A DNA stretch of 60,000 nucleotides from Hydractinia symbiolongicarpus (Eukaryota; Cnidaria; Hydrozoa; Anthoathecata; Hydractiniidae), in assembly GCF_029227915.1 (NCBI RefSeq), contig NC_079875.1, forward strand, positions 3,474,001-3,534,000. The letters run 5' to 3'. Positions within the stretch are counted from its first letter, which is position 1. The number at the start of each line of letters is the position of its first letter. A model generated the notes under the pieces. The model was not told the origin of the DNA and made no database searches. It saw only the letters and a list, made by a program, of their open reading frames with translations. The translations under genes and the position numbers were made by a program. This document shows positions 46,614 to 55,806 of the stretch, one piece after another.

Positions 46614-46886
46614 CGAGAGCTTAAAAAAGAAGCGAGAGAATTGGGTATACGTGGATATTCCACTATGAAAAAAGGTGAAATTATAACCGCGATTCATAAA
46701 ATGAAGTACAAGGATGGTTCGGCACAGACGGACAGTCCTTATTGCAAGCCATGCTCGGATATCGCGGCTATGAAGATCCTAGAAGAGTACATCAGAGGCT
46801 TGGAGGTAAAACAAACACGAAATATCATCTATGACGGTGATTTTATGATCGATAAAGATAGCGGTGAAGTGCTTGGTGTAATTTAA
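46611..46886 (+). CDS. Small Rho_N/SAP-like DNA-binding protein
   Basis: 91 aa, intact. The N-terminal MRELKKEARELGIRGYSTMK then KGEIITAI fits the helix-extended-loop-helix of Rho_N and SAP domains, which bind nucleic acid. The rest is charged, with no further domain seen. The ATG is preceded directly by TATAATAAAC, supporting this start. It probably acts on element or host DNA, but its role in the Polinton life cycle is unknown. Confidence 0.65.
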   Translation: MRELKKEARELGIRGYSTMKKGEIITAIHKMKYKDGSAQTDSPYCKPCSDIAAMKILEEYIRGLEVKQTRNIIYDGDFMIDKDSGEVLGVI

Positions 46887-46930
46887 TGTTTTGTATAAAA
46901 CATTAAATTATGAATAAGTCGGAGGCTCAT

Positions 46931-47554
46931 CTAGGTAGCGCTTACATGTTGAACATATTGAAGTTTTTTCATAAACTCCTGCTTGCCCTCCTCACACCCT
47001 TTCTCAACTAGCTGCTGTCTCTCTCGTTCATTAAGCGATTCTACGATTTTTCTGGTTCTCTGACGTATTTGCTCCTTGAGCAGCATATAGCGTTGCTTTT
47101 CCTGTATAATTAAGCTTATGTCATAATTACTAATAACCCCATTCTCCACGGCTCTACTGATAAGGTCGATAACAGAGTTAAGTTTGGTCTCCGCCAACAA
47201 CCTTATACCCTCGTGCTTCTTGCTTTTGACATCTAACCTCTTACCAGCATTTTTCAAACCTGCTTGACTTAATCCCATGGCTACGGCAATACCTGCCATG
47301 GCTACGGCCAATGGTACACCAATGCCAACACCCGAAGTAATGACACTTACGGCCAGCAGGCCATGATCGGTGTATCTAACCCAGGTACCATGCATTTTGA
47401 ATTTTTTGGCGAGTTTGTCCCGCTCTTTCATCTCATTACGTAGATATTGTTCCACCTCCTCTATTTTTGTGAGTCTGTACACTTGACTTTCGTCAGGCTC
47501 CTGATCAGGAGCGCTCGGTGGTAAGCTAGGGTATAACTTTGTAATGTCTGTAAT
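46931..47554 (-). CDS. Coiled-coil protein with two hydrophobic segments (Polinton, unknown function)
   Basis: The frame is open from 47554 (an ATT where a start would be expected, after ATAGATAAAT) to 46931; the first near-cognate start is GTG at 47482 (183 aa). After a YRLTKIEEVEQYLRNEMKER helix come the hydrophobic stretches LLAVSVITSGVGIGVPLAVA and MAGIAVAMGLSQA, then long charged helices (KKHEGIRLLAETKLNSVIDL). The helix, two hydrophobic segments, helix pattern resembles SLATT-type membrane proteins, but I cannot confirm that. It may be a virion membrane or cell-lysis related factor; this is only a guess. No internal stop. Confidence 0.6.
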   Translation of the reverse strand: MTDITKLYPSLPPSAPDQEPDESQVYRLTKIEEVEQYLRNEMKERDKLAKKFKMHGTWVRYTDHGLLAVSVITSGVGIGVPLAVAMAGIAVAMGLSQAGLKNAGKRLDVKSKKHEGIRLLAETKLNSVIDLISRAVENGVISNYDISLIIQEKQRYMLLKEQIRQRTRKIVESLNERERQQLVEKGCEEGKQEFMKKLQYVQHVSAT

Positions 47555-47598
47555 ATTTATCTATAAGCAAATGCATGGTAATTCCTACGAAAGGGTTC

Positions 47599-48225
47599 TT
47601 ATCGTTTTGATACTCGTTGATGAGCATGAATTGTAAAACGTCCGTTGAACATTTCAAAGGAAGGTATACGAGACCATGTCACCATATCTTCCCAAGCGTT
47701 TAGCTCATTGATGGGGAGCCCGGCTAGTATATTGGATTTCTCACCGTTTAAAAGAGAATAATCCGGATCCAGCTGGGGGCATACTAGTCTAAGACGCTGG
47801 TGAACGTCAGTCTTGTAGATGCTGTCGTGGTCGCCTTTGGTAAATTTGACTTTGTTATCGAAGGCCCGTCCCATAGGGTCCTGCAGTGCTTGATCAATTA
47901 TAACATCATATCCATCGTTGACACGTAGTCTGCATACTCCGCTTCTGAGTACGAAGAGCTTGATCCTCCCTCCCGCTTTGTCGTTGATTATGATCGCGAG
48001 ATCCTCGATTCTATACAAACCCAGCGCAATCGAGATGGAGACTTCCAAATCCCCGACTTCAGTCGGCTTAGACCCCGCCTTATGGATGTTGATTTCGCTC
48101 TTAGTGAAGAGATTCACCCACCTAGGCCTGATACTTATGGATTTTAGAGAGATCCTCGTGCCCTCACTCAGATATTCATTAAAGATTATCGGCTTAGATA
48201 TATCCGTAATGTATAACTGCTTCAT
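47599..48225 (-). CDS. Candidate minor capsid (penton-type) protein of the Polinton
   Basis: 208 aa with an intact frame. It has a beta-rich pattern with short alternating strands (RISLKSISIRPRWVNL, LEVSISIALGLYRIEDL, RIKLFVLRSGVCRLRV) and no membrane segment. Polintons encode a single jelly-roll penton protein next to other virion genes, and length and composition fit that. I see no diagnostic motif, so the assignment is tentative. It is divergently transcribed from 48242 with a 16-bp gap formed by the palindrome TTTGTTATAACAAA, which supports both starts. The frame ends at 47599. Confidence 0.45.
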   Translation of the reverse strand: MKQLYITDISKPIIFNEYLSEGTRISLKSISIRPRWVNLFTKSEINIHKAGSKPTEVGDLEVSISIALGLYRIEDLAIIINDKAGGRIKLFVLRSGVCRLRVNDGYDVIIDQALQDPMGRAFDNKVKFTKGDHDSIYKTDVHQRLRLVCPQLDPDYSLLNGEKSNILAGLPINELNAWEDMVTWSRIPSFEMFNGRFTIHAHQRVSKR

Positions 48226-48244
48226 GTTTGTTATAACAAATATG
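48223..48244. promoter_or_regulatory. Palindromic bidirectional start motif
   Basis: The perfect palindrome TTTGTTATAACAAA (48227-48240) lies between two start codons on opposite strands. It gives TATAACAAACATG leftward and TATAACAAATATG rightward. Confidence 0.6.
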
Positions 48245-49351
48245 AATATATATAGCTATAATCCCAAGGCAAAGTACAAGTCCAACAGAGGCGCGTGGCC
48301 TCTCGGCGTAAATAACTTGGAGCATCAGGACCTCTACGTGTCTACGACTCAGCACATTCCAGTGGCCTTCCCACAGTTCACCAAATATCCTATCAAAGTT
48401 CCAACTAACATGTTGAACGATCCTGTGAGTGTAAATTGGGAAGACCAAGCCTTGAACTATTGGAATATCCAGGTGAATTTTGCTTGTCATTGCGCGACAA
48501 CGGCGTTGGGGATCTCTGCCAAGCACATGACTGGCTCCGTACCCCTCGTTAACGCCATTTTCAAATTTCACGTATATTACCACATGCGTCGTATCCTCGC
48601 GAGAATGAAGGTACCCATGCCATACGAGGGAGGCTTTTCTCAGTACGATAACCCCTACTCCACCTCGGGGTACGCGCGAGTATGTCGCGAGTATGGTGCG
48701 GACCCCAACGTTTTGTACAAGTTCAAAGCTCTGACGTCATCATTGACGAGTGGTAGATGGTGGCCACAGGTTGATGGGGACTATGCAAAGTTTATCACTC
48801 CCACTAGCCGACGTCTGACATCAGAAGGTCTGACCAAGCTAAGCGAGAGTATTCGCGTGTACGTAATCTTGATACTAGGGTCTCAAGCAGAGGCTAAAGC
48901 ATCCCTTCTAGGGTCTGGTGCGGACAACTACACAGCTAGACAGATCCTACTGCAGAAATGTTTGGCCATGGTTCAACGTCAAGAGAATGTAGGCCAGGAC
49001 ATTAACGAGTATCAAAAGGTGCTCCAGTACGCACGAACTCCAGTAAACTTCGCCGTAATGCCCAGCGTGTACATGCTTCCCTCCAACATGGATCTTCGCT
49101 TTTGAAAGATTGTGGGGTATAACAATAACATTTTAATCGCGCCTTCTAACACAGGTGTGGGTGTGAAGCTAGACCTGAACATAGGTCATACTGTCAAACA
49201 TAAGGCATCCTTCACCATACCTCCTAGGCAACATATCAAGAAAACCACGTCTCATACCAAGGAAGCCCACAGGCAGCACGAGGATATCAAAGCTACCGTT
49301 ATCACTGTGGGAGTAGCATTGATAATTGCCATCATATGGATAAAAAAATAG
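48242..49351 (+). pseudogene. Polinton protein with C-terminal membrane anchor, one in-frame stop
   Basis: An ATG at 48242 follows TATAACAAAT directly. The frame runs 287 codons to TGA at 49103-49105, then stays open in the same frame to 49351. The tail after the stop has basic and His-rich sequence and a hydrophobic segment, ATVITVGVALIIAIIWIKK, so the stop separates a soluble part from its anchor. The body contains SNRGAWPLGVNNLEHQDLY and NAIFKFHVYYHMRRILARMK. No enzyme motif is recognised. It is likely a virion or assembly protein, given its position between capsid-type genes. An upstream ATG at 48224 is possible. Confidence 0.7.
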
Positions 49352-49409
49352 ACATAGTTGTATGGTAAACCAGGTGGCTTACCAAAACGTTCACCGCTTT
49401 CATCGATTC

Positions 49410-50535
49410 TTATTCCTCCTGTTCCCTACATAAGCCACTACGATCCCTACTGCAGCAGGCAAGGCCAAGTATAGGTGTCTCGCTACATACTCCACGATTT
49501 TGGCGGCTATACGGAAAAAGAACGACAACGCTTCCAATGATCCCTGGTAATGCGGCCCCAGCCTTGCCTGCTAGATACTTCAGGAATTTTCCCAGTCTCC
49601 CCAGCTGCTTTTGAACAAACCCTTTGCTACCACCACCTCCTCCTGTACTTCTTACGGCGCCTGCACTACCTCCAGTAACGGCGAGCACGATGGTAGAGAC
49701 CAGCAATCCAACAGCTGAGACGATGCCCGCGATAGTGATCCCCTGCTCTTTGAAAAAAATGGTCAATTTCTCCCGTAGGGATGTGTCGTCCTCAGCGATC
49801 TTCATGAGGGTCTCCTTAATCGCCTTCAGCTGATTGTGGATATCCTTATCCCAATTTTTTTGTTGCTCATCGGATACACATGGTGTAGCTTTTAACCTCT
49901 TCAGTTTACTGCTGAGAGTCTAAAGATCGCGGTAAACCCTTTTTTTCACGTTCGTCTGATACTTCGGTAAAGGAAATATCTTCCGTGAGGCTCCTCGTTT
50001 CATCTAAAACTTTCTCGAGTAGCTGCAACATTTCGATGTCATCAGGGTTTTCATTGATGGTATCAATATTATTCATAAGTTTCTGGGCCATCTTCCTACT
50101 ACCCTTGTTGGGTGTAACATAGTCGACAAAACCTAAGGCCTTCAGACGCGTAGGTCCCAAAGCCGTCTCTATAGATTTAATAGCTCTTAGCTCACCGGTC
50201 GCAGTCGTAAGCGCTATCTCATTATATTCTTTACTCCCCAGCGTAACCGCCCTAAAAACAAGCTTTTTACCTTCATCGACCCTAAAATAATGATAACTTT
50301 TATCAGTTGACAGCCTTAATCCTAAATGCTTGCTAAGCTTAACATAAAGATTGTCGACAGTTTCCTCTAAATTCTGTTCTCCAAGTCCAACATCCAATCG
50401 CCTATGCGTACCTCCTCCCTTCTGTTGTCCTGGCGCTATGCCGACATCAGGCTCTGGTCGAAGGATCTCACTTTCAGTGCTGAACTCATTAGACTCCTCT
50501 TGAATGTCTTCCTCTGGCGTAAAATTTGGCTGGAT
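49410..50535 (-). pseudogene. Long coiled-coil / glycine-rich membrane protein of the Polinton, broken by frameshifts
   Basis: Three successive frames together read as one protein. 50535-49919 carries VRAxTLGSKEYNEIALT-like sequence and helices (the first codon is ATC after CTATAA). Near 49920 it ends in a stop, while another frame continues as charged helix into MKIAEDDTSLREKLTIFFKE and the hydrophobic ITIAGIVSAVGLLVSTIVLA. A Gly-rich linker and ALPGIIGSVV follow. Near 49520 a second shift moves a further hydrophobic segment (ARHLYLALPAAVGIVVAYVG) out of frame. Function is unknown; a virion-associated membrane or core protein is plausible from position. It is divergent from the capsid gene. 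Confidence 0.6.
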
Positions 50536-50642
50536 TTATAGGCATTTATTTCAACCCATGTACCTGTATAAATAAAGTTGTCTTTTGGAACAAAATTAGA
50601 TCCTAACAAAGAGATCAAGACGATGCCCGGCATGAAAGGCAT

Positions 50643-51620
50643 ATCGCTGACTATAATGTTTTTAGTGTATATAAAGACTTGTGGCTCCCAAAATTTGAAC
50701 GTGAGAATAATCTTATCATTCAAGGACTGAACCCAAATGACGGAACGGTAAGAGCCCTCCAGGTAAAGGCCAGTGATCACGTTGGCACGGATGAAGAGAA
50801 GGCCATCGCCGCGGCATATGGTAACACGTTTTGTATTCCATTAGGATCCATGTTTGAGCGCACGAGGCATCTCCCATTTTATCAAGCGGGGATTCACGAT
50901 AGGCTGCAGTTTGTGATTCACTTAGCTTCATATAGTGAAGTTATAAAGAATAGTGGTACTGCAGCCTCTGGAAGCACAGCAGCCAAGCCAGCCGATGCTA
51001 GTTATAAAATTACCAATATTGTGCTCGAGTTTGATAAGGTGACCAACGAAGAATTAGCGAATGCTATGCTCTCAAGGTACTCCAGATTGGCTCTACCGTA
51101 CGAGCATATACTTAGGAGTAAAGTTGTCACCATGAAAATATCTGACACGAATTACAACTTGCAAATCGACACACCGGCGAAGAGCCTTAAAGGTGTCCTA
51201 CTGCTATTTCAGGATCCTGGAGTATCCAAGGCATATGCTGGTAACAATGAAAAATTCTACAATCCTAAAATTACATCGATCAGTACGACCATAGAAGGGT
51301 CTCCAAATGAGCTCTTTTCCCACGCGATGTTACCGAAGGACCACATGGAGCAAGTCGCTGAACTCTTCGGATCCCATGATTCCATCGTCACCATTGGTCA
51401 ATATCTAACGGAGCGTTTTGCGTTGTTTCTGGACTTCCGAAGCAGTTCGGACCATACCCTACAGGGGAGTGGGCGGCTCTTGCAAAAGTTATCGGACGGC
51501 ATTACACTCCATATGACTAAGAAGGCCGACGGCACCGGTGACATACGATGTTACGTGTATCTCTTAATGGATGCGCAATTGAATATCCTCGACGGTAGGT
51601 TTCATTCAGTAGAATATTAA
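50643..51620 (+). CDS. Polinton major capsid protein (double jelly-roll)
   Basis: About 325 aa, open through the stop TAA at 51618. Characteristic pieces in order: NNLIIQGLNPNDGTVRAL, KAIAAAYGNTFCIPL, LEFDKVTNEELANAM, TPAKSLKGVLLLF, KFYNPKITSISTTIEGSPN, QYLTERFALFLDFR, and YLLMDAQLNILDG. This matches the long major-capsid family of cnidarian Polintons, a predicted double jelly-roll forming a trimeric capsomer. No ATG lies near the expected N-terminus. The frame is open upstream of 50679, and an ATC at 50643 occupies the likely start, so the start may be lost. The interior is intact. Confidence 0.85.
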   Translation: MADYNVFSVYKDLWLPKFERENNLIIQGLNPNDGTVRALQVKASDHVGTDEEKAIAAAYGNTFCIPLGSMFERTRHLPFYQAGIHDRLQFVIHLASYSEVIKNSGTAASGSTAAKPADASYKITNIVLEFDKVTNEELANAMLSRYSRLALPYEHILRSKVVTMKISDTNYNLQIDTPAKSLKGVLLLFQDPGVSKAYAGNNEKFYNPKITSISTTIEGSPNELFSHAMLPKDHMEQVAELFGSHDSIVTIGQYLTERFALFLDFRSSSDHTLQGSGRLLQKLSDGITLHMTKKADGTGDIRCYVYLLMDAQLNILDGRFHSVEY

Positions 51621-51932
51621 GAGCATTAAAATTGTTTTTGTAGGCCTTTGGTCTACAAAATAAACATAGCAAGCATAGCAGTACTCGCAGGTGGAGCCAT
51701 TATAAACGCATTGGCATTTTCAGGCTCAAATTATCTATTCAGCAAACTTAGTGGGCACGGCGAGGCAGAACGTAAGAGGCATGATTTAGCGGTTGAGAAA
51801 TTACAAGCTGCTCAAGCCTAATGGGTACGTGACAGACAAACAAAAATAGATTGGTATAATAAGAGACGAGAAGAACAAAGGCAAGCGGGCCAGAGTTTAA
51901 AAGAGCTTGATGAGGGTATGCGAAGGTACTAT

Positions 51933-53741
51933 TAGTCCAGGAGCTCATAACAGAACTTTAGGTCCCATTTTCTACAAAAGGTTTGACCCTCTAAATAGGT
52001 TGGTAGTATCACGGACAATAAAAATCACATGGTCAGCTGACCCAATTTGGGGGCGTTTGGGTCCCAGGCCCCTAAAATTACCCTAATTCAAGACTCCTAT
52101 TTGGTCCCATAATTCTCAAAGCTTAAAAGTTAGTAACGTGTGTCATTATATGAGAGAATCTGAAAAATGATAAAGCTTACCGAAAAATTGGGTCTTAAGA
52201 CTGGGTCAGACCCCCCTCAAAGACCATATTTAGGACCTTAATTTGTCCCCATAAGCTACAAACTCCAAATTTTGCACAAACATTCTCTAACATAGTGTAA
52301 TGTCAGTGGTCATAAAGCTGACCAAAAATTTGGGTCTCTTGGCCTAGTCAGACCGCGTCTCGCCCCATATCTCTATTTTTAATGCGGAGGAGAAGCAATA
52401 GAAAAACATTTGTCTTATTTCCAATGTGTTCAGGGCCTTAACTTATTTTTAGAATTTTTTTAAATAGAATAGAACGTTTTCGTCCAAATACAACAGGAAA
52501 CCGACATAACAAACCAGACAGTGAAAGAAAAAAGTTAAGAGAAGCAGTTATTTTGAAGCAAGTGAAGTAAAAACGTGAACAAATTACCGGGATATTTGCA
52601 TATTAGACTATCAAATATAGAAAATTAGAAACTTTAGATAAAATGTGATAGATAGAAGATATGACAGGTAAAGATATATGTAATTATATCAAGTTTTTAG
52701 TTACTGCATGTTGTAGTCAGTTTCGGATGATAAGTCAAAAAAAGTTTTAATAGTCTGTTGTTGAACTGAATTTTTTAAACATATATTTTGTCAATTTTTA
52801 CTTCATTGATTGAATTTCTCATTTCGTAGAATTTTCGAACAAAGAAATATTCAATAAGATCAATGAAAGCGATGGTAAGAGGAAAACATAATTAATTAGA
52901 ATACATTAATTTAAGATAACCAATAACAAGTTATTATTGTGATATTTTGCAGATGTTGTAGCTACTGTAGATGACAATTTAAATGCAAATGGAAATACTG
53001 ACAGTGATGGTAAGTTGAAGATGCTTTAATGTAAATGAGACCTTCTTTGATTTACATACTTGTTAGATTATGTTGAAGCCTTGTAAATATTAATTCCTTT
53101 GTACATTTTTACGTTCTAATTATATTAACTGATTTTTTACGCTATTTACAGAAGAATTACAATATATCTTCATATTAACGTTTTGTTGTTTTGTATATTA
53201 TATTTAAGTGACATGGCGTATTGTATTTATACAATATATTTAATGTTTTTGAAATCACTGCTTAATCGGAACACCTAAATTTCCGTAAAACCTTCTTTTC
53301 ACCACAATTAAAACCGTTTTTGTCAATTTTGTAACTTTTAGAACGATGCTGTGTGCTGCATGTTGGTGATGGATACAAAGTTGGCAAAATAAATCTCTTC
53401 AATACGGAAACCCTGGGAAAGTGCAAATCTATCTTAGTTACACGTAAAAATGGAAATCTAAAGTACAAGGATACGCAACTTCCTGATTTTTCGGTAAGCT
53501 TTATCATTTTTCAGATTCTCTCATATAATGACACACGTTACTAACTTTTAAGCTTTGAGAATTATGGGACCAAATAGGAGTCTCGAATTAGGGTAATTTT
53601 AGGGGCCTGGGACCCAAACGCCCCCAAATTGGGTCAGCTGACCATGTGATTTTTATTGTCCGTGATACTACCAACCTATTTAGAGGGTCAAACCTTTTGT
53701 AGAAAATGGGACCTAAAGTTCTGTTATGAGCTCCTGGACTA
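51933..53741 (+). mobile_element. 1.8-kb TIR element carrying exon-like segments, inserted in a Polinton gene
   Basis: Terminal inverted repeats of about 255 bp (51933-52187 and 53487-53741) begin TAGTCCAGGAGCTCATAACA. TAT occurs directly outside both ends as a likely 3-bp target duplication. The left TIR is followed by a diverged tandem copy of part of itself (about 52190-52370). The interior has no transposase but three exon-like segments. Superfamily is unknown. Confidence 0.85.
52830..53493 (+). CDS. Three exon-like segments captured in the TIR element
   Basis: Exons 52830-52874, 52953-53009 and 53342-53493 have good AG/GT borders and join in one open frame (all three acceptors phase 1): first EFSNKEIFNKINESD, then DVVATVDDNLNANGNTDSD, then a Cys-containing ERCCVLHVGDGYKVGKINLF with CKSILVTRKNGNLKYKD. 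The donor of the last segment (TCG|GTAAGC) lies within the right TIR. I do not recognise the source gene. It could be a host gene fragment or a remnant of the element's own protein. Confidence 0.5.
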
Positions 53742-53893
53742 TATATCGCAACGATAGAAAAGGCACCTAAATTGTCAGACTTTTACACACCGAGAAATCA
53801 ACAACAAGACGGTGAATTGACGTTCATTCTTGGCTCCTTGGCCCTCCTCGGCGTCGTAGCGTACAAGTATATGTAAGGAATATTTTTGTTATG

Positions 53894-53906
53894 TATAATA
53901 AACATG
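53894..53906 (+). promoter_or_regulatory. TATAATAAAC motif abutting the integrase start codon
   Basis: TATAATAAAC lies directly before ATG 53904, identical over ten bases to the motif at 46601. Confidence 0.5.
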
Positions 53907-54937
53907 TCAAAATCAAAGCATATTGTTACTCCTGAGGAAGCAGGAAAGTTAAGTCAAATCTACTACCAGTCCGAACATCTCTGGACTGGGAGAAAAGCGA
54001 TCAAATTACTCAGCGAGCAGAGTAGTCTTTCCAAAAAGAAAGTCATACATTGGCTACCTCGGCAACTTGCTTGGCTGAGGCACATTCGAGGGCCAAAGCG
54101 TATCAATTACCCTCATTTCACAGTTACGAGGCCGAATCAAATGCACCAGTTTGATCTCTTGTACATGCCTCAAGATAAAGTGTATGGAAATACCTACAAA
54201 TACATCCTCACAGGTATCGATGTAGCTTCGCGCTACAAGGTGGCTAGACCATTGAGGACCAAGAAAGCCAGTGAAGTTGCGGATATGTTGAAGGACATCT
54301 ACAAAGGTCCTTTGCGTTATCCTCAGACTTTTCAATGTGATAATGGCTCAGAGTTCAAATCGGATGTGACGAAATTGTTAGAGGCTTAGGGTGTCGAGAT
54401 AAAGCGAGCGACTACGAAATACCACCACACTTTCACGGCATTTGTCGAAAGCTACAACAAGGTACTCGCACAAAAGCTTTTCAAGCCTCAAGATGCTCAG
54501 GAGCTTGCATCTGATGAAACAAGACCACATGGGTGAAACACCTATATAATATTGTAAAAATTATGAATAATACCAAGACCGCGATGATTGGTATTAAACC
54601 GAGCAAGGCCATTAAACTAGATGAAGTACCGCTTGCGAAAAGCGAGGAATATCCTGAGGAAAAGCCTCTACCCGACGATGGCCTTTTGCTCTATCTCCTG
54701 CAGCCTGGGGAAGAACATGGGGATGCAAGGAGACGTGCGACAGATGCCTATTGGTCGAAGCGTACATACAGACTCGACCGTATCGTAACCGGTGGTACCC
54801 GTCTCCTATACTACTTGGCAGATGAACCTGATCGAAGTTTCATGTCAGAGAAGTTAATGTTGATTCCTGAGGATGTTGAAAATTACTCCGGAGCATGTGA
54901 AAGAATGGTAAATTTCTCGATTTTTTGTGTGTTATGA
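53904..54937 (+). pseudogene. Polinton integrase (retroviral-type rve), broken
   Basis: The integrase catalyses insertion of the element. An N-terminal helical zinc-finger-like region is followed by the rve core. The first Asp is in MHQFDLLYMP, the second in FQCDNGSEFKSD, and the Glu is in FVESYNKVLAQKLFK, so the DDE triad is visible. The C-terminal part has KHLYNIVKIMNNTKTAMIG, GLLLYLLQPGEEHGDARRR and TYRLDRIVTGGT, as in Polinton integrases. There is a TAG at 54387-54389 between the second Asp and the Glu, and a frame shift near 54515-54530. The ATG at 53904 is chosen because TATAATAAAC abuts it. The last codons run into a 35-bp duplication. Confidence 0.87.
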
Positions 54938-54974
54938 ACATGGTAAATTTCTCGATTTTTTGTGTGTTATGAAC
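54905..54974 (+). repeat. Two-copy 35-bp tandem duplication
   Basis: A 35-bp block beginning ATGGTAAATTTCTCGATTTT is present at 54905 and again at 54940. It covers the end of the integrase frame and probably changed its C-terminus. Confidence 0.95.
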
Positions 54975-54998
54975 ACACAAAACCACACGTCTAATCTT

Positions 54999-55596
54999 CT
55001 AATGCCGGATCAACCAGGTCCTTTTCTTAAAAATACCACGTCTTTGTATGCGGGCGCAGTAATACGGAAGATGGTGGTACTTATCGTCTTCCGGTGTAGT
55101 ATGTTTGCGGAAAATCATGATCACATTATCCTTGCCTGCATCATTGGCATGTGGTACGTATCTCTGTCGAAGTCCCGCAATTTCTAATGTTCTTAGATCG
55201 AGCTGCTTCTCTCTTTTCTGAAGATCATCGTTAAGCATCGCCATAGCCATATCCCTCTCCTCAATGGCCTCCTCTAATTTTTCAATATATTATTGATATA
55301 TTATATATATCCAAATATTTCATGACCTCAATAGCCCTTGGTTTTCAAATCTCAAGAGCAGCATTCAATGTTATGAAGGCATCATGAGGATTTTTAGTTT
55401 TTCCAAGGGGTTGGTTTGAAACCAACCCTATTTCATTACGTGAAATAATTGGAATATCTCGATGTGACTCTGCATTATTAGCAATACCCAAGAACCTTCC
55501 CAAATCAGAACGCTTGAACATGGGTTTACTTTGATCATCGAATAGAATTTCAATAGCTCCAGCAGTTAATGTGTTAAATTCAACAAGACAAGACAT
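54999..55596 (-). pseudogene. BRO-N/KilA-N-like DNA-binding protein of the Polinton, broken
   Basis: 55596-55345 encodes an N-terminal domain with AIEILFDDQSKPMFKRSDLGRF and LGIAN, the pattern of BRO-N domains (a beta-strand, then F.. .D(L/V)...LG). A disrupted AT-rich stretch (55251-55344) with stops follows. After it, 55250-54999 encodes a coiled coil (DDLQKREKQLDLRTLEIAGL) and a basic C-terminus with PYYCARIQRRGIF, like the C-terminal domain that follows BRO-N in large DNA viruses. BRO proteins bind DNA and are often associated with viruses and transposons. The domain call rests on pattern only. Confidence 0.55.
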
Positions 55597-55599
55597 TTT

Positions 55600-55803
55600 T
55601 TATTTAATATGACATAGCCCAACCAGGGTGATCATTAGGACAGATATGAATCCGAAAAAATGCATGTTCATCTGGATTCTTTCTCTCTTCAGAACATCAC
55701 GAAGCTCTTCTTGGAGAGCTTCCAGACTCCGCTCTAAATGTGGGATCCTATCCATTTCTTCATGGCAAGCAGCCAGCTGTTTTTCAAATATTGTTATATA
55801 TGA
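55600..55803 (-). CDS. Small single-span membrane protein (Polinton)
   Basis: An open frame of about 68 codons overlapping the end of the ATPase gene, not opened by an ATG at its expected N-terminus. It has a charged helix, KQLAACHEEMDRIPHLERSL, then ELRDVLKRERIQMN, then the hydrophobic FFGFISVLMITLVGLCHI, ending a few bases before the BRO-N-like ATG. A short coiled coil plus one membrane segment is common among Polinton accessory proteins. Function unknown. Confidence 0.45.
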   Translation of the reverse strand, partial: SYITIFEKQLAACHEEMDRIPHLERSLEALQEELRDVLKRERIQMNMHFFGFISVLMITLVGLCHIK

Positions 55804-55806
55804 TAT

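Larger units (their letters stand above)
51666..53876 (+). pseudogene. Conserved Polinton protein split by a TIR element
   Basis: The segments 51666-51932 and 53745-53876 are the two halves of one gene. The frame continues exactly if the inserted element and one copy of the TAT target duplication are left out. The first half has AVLAGGAIINALAFSGSNYL and a charged helix (AERKRHDLAVEKLQ), plus a TAA stop after KLQAAQA. The second has PKLSDFYTPRN and the hydrophobic GSLALLGVVAYKYM. The expected start codon reads ATA (51666) after AAATAAAC. Function is unknown; the coiled coil with a hydrophobic end suggests a virion structural or membrane role. It is dead: start lost, nonsense codon and insertion. 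Confidence 0.75.

Noticed and set aside
50436-50780. 114-aa minus-strand ORF overlapping the capsid gene start.
   Set aside because: It is antisense to well-supported capsid coding sequence and lacks any motif.
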